Assembly: GCA_964547525.1 (NCBI GenBank) | Contig: CAZJOD010000126.1 | Span: forward strand, 1 to 10,771 | Reading direction: 5' to 3' | From: CAZJOD01 sp964547525 | GTDB lineage: Bacteria; Bacillota; Clostridia; JAAYHZ01 | Length of the DNA stretch: 10,771 nucleotides | Shown: one piece after another, positions 7,590 to 10,771 of the stretch | How positions within the stretch are numbered: the stretch's first letter is position 1 | Layout: the number at the start of each line of letters is the position of its first letter | Notes under the pieces: generated by a model | Database searches by the model: none | Told to the model about the DNA's origin: nothing | The model's input: only the letters and a program-made list of their open reading frames with translations | Position numbers and translations under genes: made by a program

Positions 7590-7706
7590 CATATATTTTC
7601 AGCCTTGATATCTTTCAAAATAAATTAATTTTTTCACTGCAAAAAACCAACATATATTGAACCTTAGTACCCTATGCCACGACATTAAAAATCCAAACCC
7701 GATTAA

Positions 7707-7739
7707 TAACAACGCCCGTTCACAGTAAGTGAGTTGTTA
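7707..7739 (-). other. Hairpin in the long leader of the glycan operon
   Basis: In the 330-base gene-free gap 7516-7845, the minus strand forms TAACAAC/GTTGTTA (7 bp) around an inner TCAC-TTACT-GTGA hairpin, about 30 bases into the transcript from the upstream promoter. No U-run follows, so it is not a terminator. The rest of the gap holds two promoter candidates and otherwise nothing I recognise. No terminator is visible after the cardiolipin synthase gene, so some read-through into the operon is possible. Confidence 0.35.
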
Positions 7740-7775
7740 CTATAAAATAAAATCTATATTAAATGACTAATTCCA

Positions 7776-7804
7776 ATAATAATATTCAAATAATTTATTG
7801 TCAA
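7776..7804 (-). promoter_or_regulatory. Strong sigma-A promoter of the glycan operon
   Basis: On the minus strand a consensus TTGACA (7804-7799) is followed after exactly 17 bases by TATTAT (7781-7776). This is the best promoter in the window. Transcription should start near 7769, leaving an unusually long leader of about 250 nt before the aminotransferase ATG at 7515. Confidence 0.7.
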
Positions 7805-7845
7805 GATTAATAAAGGAGTATCCAAATTATTGAAATGCACTTTTC

Positions 7846-9429
7846 TTACATAAAAGGTGAAAAAATTTTCAGAATATATCCTGATATTTTTTTATACCAT
7901 CTTAAGGATTTGATCTGTTCCGAGGTTATCTGTTTACACACTTTCAAGGTTTTTAAAAAGTCTTCTTTAATCTGACAAATACTATCTGTACCATAAAGCC
8001 ATACCGCATTTTCAAAATGTAAAAAAAGACTTCGATAATCCATATTTATAGTTCCTACCACACCGAATATATCATCTACAACAAAAGTTTTCGCATGCAT
8101 AAAACCGGGAGTATATTCGTAAATTTTTACACCGCTTTCTAAAAAAACTTTGTAGTATGTTTGCGTTACCAAATGAACAAGTTTTTTATCCCATTTGTAT
8201 GGAGTAATTATCCTGACATCTACACCTCCTTTTGCCGCAGAACATAATGCCGTGACCATTTCATTGGCAATAATTAAATATGGTGTTGTTATATATACAG
8301 TCTTTTTTGCTTTATATATAAGATTCAAATATACGGTCTCACCTACAGGCTCGGTATCTAAAGGGCTGTCGGCAAAAGGTTGTATATATCCTTTATTGTT
8401 GACTGAATCATATTCCGGTTCAATATTCATGAAATAAAACTTTTGTACACTTTCATCCGTACCTTTTAAGTAATTCCACATGGATAAAAACATAGCTGTC
8501 ATATTCTTAACAGCTTCACCCTTTATCAGTATGGCGGAATCCTTCCAATGACCGAACTTTTCATATTCGTTTATATATTCGTCAGCTAAATTGACACCAC
8601 CGGTAAAGCCGGTATACCCGTCTATAACAGTAATTTTCCTGTGGTCTCTGTTATCAAACTTAAATGATAAAACGGGAGACAAAGGATTAAAGACACAGCA
8701 TTTAATCCCCATATTTTCCAGTGTCCTGTTATATTTAAAAGGCAAAGTAAAAAAACAACCAAAATCATCATAGATAATTCTAACATCTACACCTTCTTTA
8801 ACTTTTGTTTGCAAAATATCAAGTATTTTGTTCCACATTATACCTTCTTCTATAATAAAATACTCCATAAATATATAGTGTTCAGCCTTCTCCAATTCCT
8901 CGGCCAGCCTTTTGAATTTATCCTCACCTATAGGCAGATACTCGCTTATGCAATCTTTATAAGCGGGATATCCCGCATAAGTGGAAATATATTTAGATTG
9001 GACGGCCGCATCCGCCATTTGCTCAAACATCTCTTTATTAAGAACATCCTGAGATGTTTTTAATTGTTCACGAAGATATTTTCTGCCTTGTCTCTCATGG
9101 TAAAGCATGTCTTTGCTTATTTTTTTATTTATCTTATTTCTACCGAATAAAAAATAAGTGATACCTCCGAATATGGGAAATGCCATAATCGGTATGATCC
9201 ATGCGATTTTATAAGAAGGATTAATATTACTGTTTAAAACAAACAATACCGCTGAAAATACCAGAATTATGTTAATCACATACACCAGCGCGTAAGAGTT
9301 ACTAAACCCAATAAACAGTATACCTAAAAAGGCGATTTGAAAAAAAATAGCACCAACCACCCATAAACGTCCTAAAACCAAAGATTGTTTTATTTTATTG
9401 TTTTTGTTTATATAAGATCTATTTTTCAT
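7846..9429 (-). CDS. cls: Cardiolipin synthase (phospholipase D superfamily, two HKD motifs)
   Basis: The product has 527 residues, slightly longer than typical bacterial cardiolipin synthases. Three hydrophobic segments (about 18-41, 47-66 and 75-96) form the PLDc_N membrane anchor. Two HKD catalytic motifs follow. The first is HRKITVID (H263, K265, D270), continuing GYTGFTGGVNLADEY. The second is HAKTFVVD (H445, K447, D452), continuing GTINMDYRS. Both are intact, so the enzyme should join two phosphatidylglycerol molecules into cardiolipin and glycerol at the cytoplasmic membrane. The start at 9429 has GGAC in an A-rich tract (9438-9441) eight bases upstream. It is transcribed separately from the preceding gene, since a terminator lies at 9497-9522. 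No convincing promoter was found in the short space between. It has no evident functional link to the glycan genes. Confidence 0.92.
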   Translation of the reverse strand: MKNRSYINKNNKIKQSLVLGRLWVVGAIFFQIAFLGILFIGFSNSYALVYVINIILVFSAVLFVLNSNINPSYKIAWIIPIMAFPIFGGITYFLFGRNKINKKISKDMLYHERQGRKYLREQLKTSQDVLNKEMFEQMADAAVQSKYISTYAGYPAYKDCISEYLPIGEDKFKRLAEELEKAEHYIFMEYFIIEEGIMWNKILDILQTKVKEGVDVRIIYDDFGCFFTLPFKYNRTLENMGIKCCVFNPLSPVLSFKFDNRDHRKITVIDGYTGFTGGVNLADEYINEYEKFGHWKDSAILIKGEAVKNMTAMFLSMWNYLKGTDESVQKFYFMNIEPEYDSVNNKGYIQPFADSPLDTEPVGETVYLNLIYKAKKTVYITTPYLIIANEMVTALCSAAKGGVDVRIITPYKWDKKLVHLVTQTYYKVFLESGVKIYEYTPGFMHAKTFVVDDIFGVVGTINMDYRSLFLHFENAVWLYGTDSICQIKEDFLKTLKVCKQITSEQIKSLRWYKKISGYILKIFSPFM

Positions 9430-9496
9430 ACCTTTTTGTCCTTTTTATTACATTTAGTTTAACATAAAGCATAAAACAAACATAGCCATAATAATA

Positions 9497-9522
9497 AAAT
9501 CGACCGTTTTATCGGCCGATTT
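9497..9522 (-). terminator. Intrinsic terminator after the small membrane protein gene
   Basis: On the minus strand AAATCGGCCG and CGGTCGATTT form a 10-bp stem with one G-U pair and a 6-base loop, followed by TTATTATTAT. On the plus strand the G-U pair becomes an A-C mismatch, so the element is best suited to minus-strand transcripts. It lies about 130 bases after the stop at 9650. Confidence 0.7.
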
Positions 9523-9587
9523 ATCTCTTCTTAATTAGTAACTGTTTTTATATTGAGTATATAGTAACATATTAATGTAGATACTGC

Positions 9588-9619
9588 GAAATCTTTATTT
9601 AATTGCAGTGAAATCTTTA
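9588..9619. repeat. Ten-base direct repeat two helical turns apart
   Basis: GAAATCTTTA occurs at 9588-9597 and 9610-9619, 22 bases start to start. The first copy is preceded by ACTGC (9583-9587) and the second by its inverted form GCAGT (9605-9609). It lies between the small membrane protein stop and the terminator. A protein-binding site is possible but unproven, and chance is plausible in AT-rich DNA. Confidence 0.3.
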
Positions 9620-9649
9620 ATAAATTCTAATAAAAAATTTTTACTATTA

Positions 9650-10129
9650 TCAGCCTCTAATTAACAAGCCGACTCCGTTGCTTAATGTTACCACAGCTAT
9701 AGCGGCAATAAGATTCCCCAATAGTACTGAAAAGAATGCTCTTTTAAAGCGTATTCCCAATAGTGCGGCCGCAAGGCAGCCGCTCCAAACACCTGTGCCG
9801 GGTAGTGGTATGGCAACGAATAATATTAATCCCCATGCACCATATTTTTGAACTTTAGCGGCATTTTTAGTTAGCGAGCGATGTGTCAGTCTTTCAACCA
9901 ATCCGCTGAATAATTTAGTGGTCTTCAGGTAATCAAATATCGGATTTATAGCAAGTAAAATAAACGGAACAGGAAACATACTGCCAATAAATGATAAAGC
10001 GGTTGCATAAAGTGGAGACAACCCTAAAGACATTCCAACAGGAATTGCTCCCCGCAACTCAATAACAGGTAACACGGCGGTAAATAATACAGCCAATTCC
10101 GCCGGTAAAAAGCTAAATAGTTCTTTCAT
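9650..10129 (-). CDS. Small multi-drug export family membrane protein (COG2426-like)
   Basis: The product has 159 residues, the usual size for the family named 'putative small multi-drug export protein'. It is hydrophobic throughout, with about four membrane or re-entrant segments (about 8-30, 36-63, 95-125 and 130-157). Family landmarks are PVIELRGAIPVGMSLG near the N-terminus and IPLPGTGVWSGCLAAALLGI near residues 106-125, the proline-glycine loop that recalls DedA-type proteins. The export function is a family name only; transport activity and substrate are not shown by the sequence. The start at 10129 has AAGGG (10139-10143) nine bases upstream. It is separated from the preceding sulfatase by 216 bases with strong hairpins, and it ends before a terminator, so it is probably transcribed alone. 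Confidence 0.8.
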   Translation of the reverse strand: MKELFSFLPAELAVLFTAVLPVIELRGAIPVGMSLGLSPLYATALSFIGSMFPVPFILLAINPIFDYLKTTKLFSGLVERLTHRSLTKNAAKVQKYGAWGLILFVAIPLPGTGVWSGCLAAALLGIRFKRAFFSVLLGNLIAAIAVVTLSNGVGLLIRG

Positions 10130-10179
10130 TTTTGTTTTCCCTTACAAATAATTCTTAATAAAGTGTAATAAACCGGTGT

Positions 10180-10237
10180 GGGATTTTTTCGGTAATAAAG
10201 CTTTATAACCGAAAAAACCCTTTATCCGTAATAAAGG
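10180..10237 (-). other. Paired hairpins in the leader of the small membrane protein gene
   Basis: On the minus strand a 7-bp hairpin, CCTTTAT-TACGG-ATAAAGG (10237-10219), is followed by a nearly continuous 41-base hairpin (10220-10180) made of GGG, a T-run, CGGTTATAAAG and the matching arm CTTTATTACCG, an A-run and TCCC. The two share bases 10219-10220, and each contains a CTTTATTAC element, so they could compete. No U-run follows the long hairpin, so it is not a normal terminator. It lies 50 bases before the start codon. Confidence 0.45.
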
Positions 10238-10250
10238 TAATTAAGTAAAT

Positions 10251-10259
10251 ATTCTAACA
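10251..10259 (-). promoter_or_regulatory. Possible extended -10 promoter for the small membrane protein gene
   Basis: The minus strand reads TGTTAGAAT, a TGn-extended -10 element, without a good -35. It would start transcription near 10244, just ahead of the hairpins at 10180-10237, making them part of the 5' leader. Confidence 0.3.
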
Positions 10260-10345
10260 CAAGTTTAAAACTAAATAAATCTCTATAAAAAATATTAAAA
10301 ATTTATTCACAGACCGAGTTTATATATTAATGATCTTATAACCTG

Positions 10346-10771
10346 TTATTTCTTCAGGAACCTAACTGCCGGCAATGCTTTTCCAGGTATTAGATTTTCA
10401 CCGTCTGACAAGCCGTCTTCCGGTCTTTTGGCCAATTCTACAGCCATTCTCTTTCTCCACAGTTTAACACGAGAAGCATATTCTTCATCATTAACCGCAT
10501 TATGCAATTCCATGGGGTCTTTCACCAAATCAAAAAACATTTCCGTGCCGGATACAGTCTCCCAGCAATATTTTTCTTTTCCGTCAACAATATACTGCCA
10601 TCCTTCACCTGCGTACATATGGGAATGCTCACCGTGTACAAATGGTCTCCAATTAGTGTTTTCTCCTTTTAGAGCAGGTTTGAACGAAAGTCCTTCCACA
10701 CATTCCGGTATATCTATTCCCGCGATATCAAGGACAGTAGGCATTATATCCATATGTGTCACCGGCAATTC
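10346..10771 (-). CDS. Sulfatase, C-terminal part (cut by the window edge)
   Basis: The last 141 residues of a larger protein are present; the frame is open to the right edge, so the true start lies outside. The segment ELPVTHMDIMPTVLDIAGI followed by VEGLSFKPALKG is the characteristic late block of arylsulfatase-type members of the alkaline phosphatase superfamily. The remainder (YIVDGKEKYCWE, MFFDLVKDPMELHNAVND) is the usual C-terminal subdomain that shapes the substrate pocket. The formylglycine Cys or Ser and the calcium ligands are in the missing part, so activity and substrate cannot be judged. A TTG near 10768 is not a start; it encodes Leu within the protein. The gene ends 216 bases before the small membrane protein gene, with no classical terminator between them. 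Confidence 0.85.
   Translation of the reverse strand, partial: ELPVTHMDIMPTVLDIAGIDIPECVEGLSFKPALKGENTNWRPFVHGEHSHMYAGEGWQYIVDGKEKYCWETVSGTEMFFDLVKDPMELHNAVNDEEYASRVKLWRKRMAVELAKRPEDGLSDGENLIPGKALPAVRFLKK

Noticed and set aside
10180..10220. Intrinsic terminator of the sulfatase gene
   Set aside because: The hairpin is strong, but on the minus strand it is followed by CACACCGG, not a U-run.
1..10771. CRISPR array, tRNA or rRNA genes, insertion sequence
   Set aside because: No regularly spaced repeats, no tRNA-like cloverleaf with a TTCRANNC arm, no rRNA-like blocks and no transposase motifs were seen.

Overview
The window looks like a chromosomal segment of a low-GC Bacillota bacterium, most likely a clostridial relative. 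It is AT-rich, has strong GGAGG-type ribosome binding sites, carries a secreted protein with S-layer homology (SLH) domains, and encodes a PLDc_N-type cardiolipin synthase. I cannot name a genus. Every gene I can support lies on the minus strand, so transcription runs from high to low coordinates. No RNA genes, CRISPR arrays, insertion sequences or phage genes were seen.

Layout in transcription order. At the right edge (10346-10771) is the C-terminal end of a sulfatase whose catalytic half lies outside the window. Next is a small membrane protein of the 'small multi-drug export' family (9650-10129), preceded by a leader with long hairpins and followed by an intrinsic terminator at 9497-9522. 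A two-HKD cardiolipin synthase follows (7846-9429). The 330-base gap 7516-7845 holds a near-consensus sigma-A promoter, a hairpin and a possible second promoter. These lead into a four-gene operon: a DegT/DnrJ-type sugar aminotransferase, a PglC-like phosphoglycosyl transferase, a PglD/NeuD-like acetyltransferase and a glycoside hydrolase family 2 enzyme. The operon ends at a clear terminator (3231-3267). A secreted SLH-domain protein with its own promoter comes next (2367-3044). The 329-base gap 2038-2366 holds a candidate structured leader RNA and a 29-codon leader ORF. Last is a large Wzy/WaaL-type O-antigen polymerase/ligase with a TPR-like tail (1-2037), cut by the left edge.

Taken together, the left two thirds are a cell-surface glycan locus. 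The aminotransferase, acetyltransferase and phosphoglycosyl transferase match the last three steps of a bacillosamine-type route: 4-keto sugar to 4-amino sugar, to 4-acetamido sugar, to undecaprenyl-diphosphate-linked sugar. The 4,6-dehydratase for the first step is not in the window. The polymerase/ligase would act on the finished lipid-linked glycan at the membrane. The most interesting non-coding signals are the leader structures upstream of the polymerase/ligase, of the aminotransferase operon and of the small membrane protein. All are read by eye only and none matches a riboswitch class I recognise.
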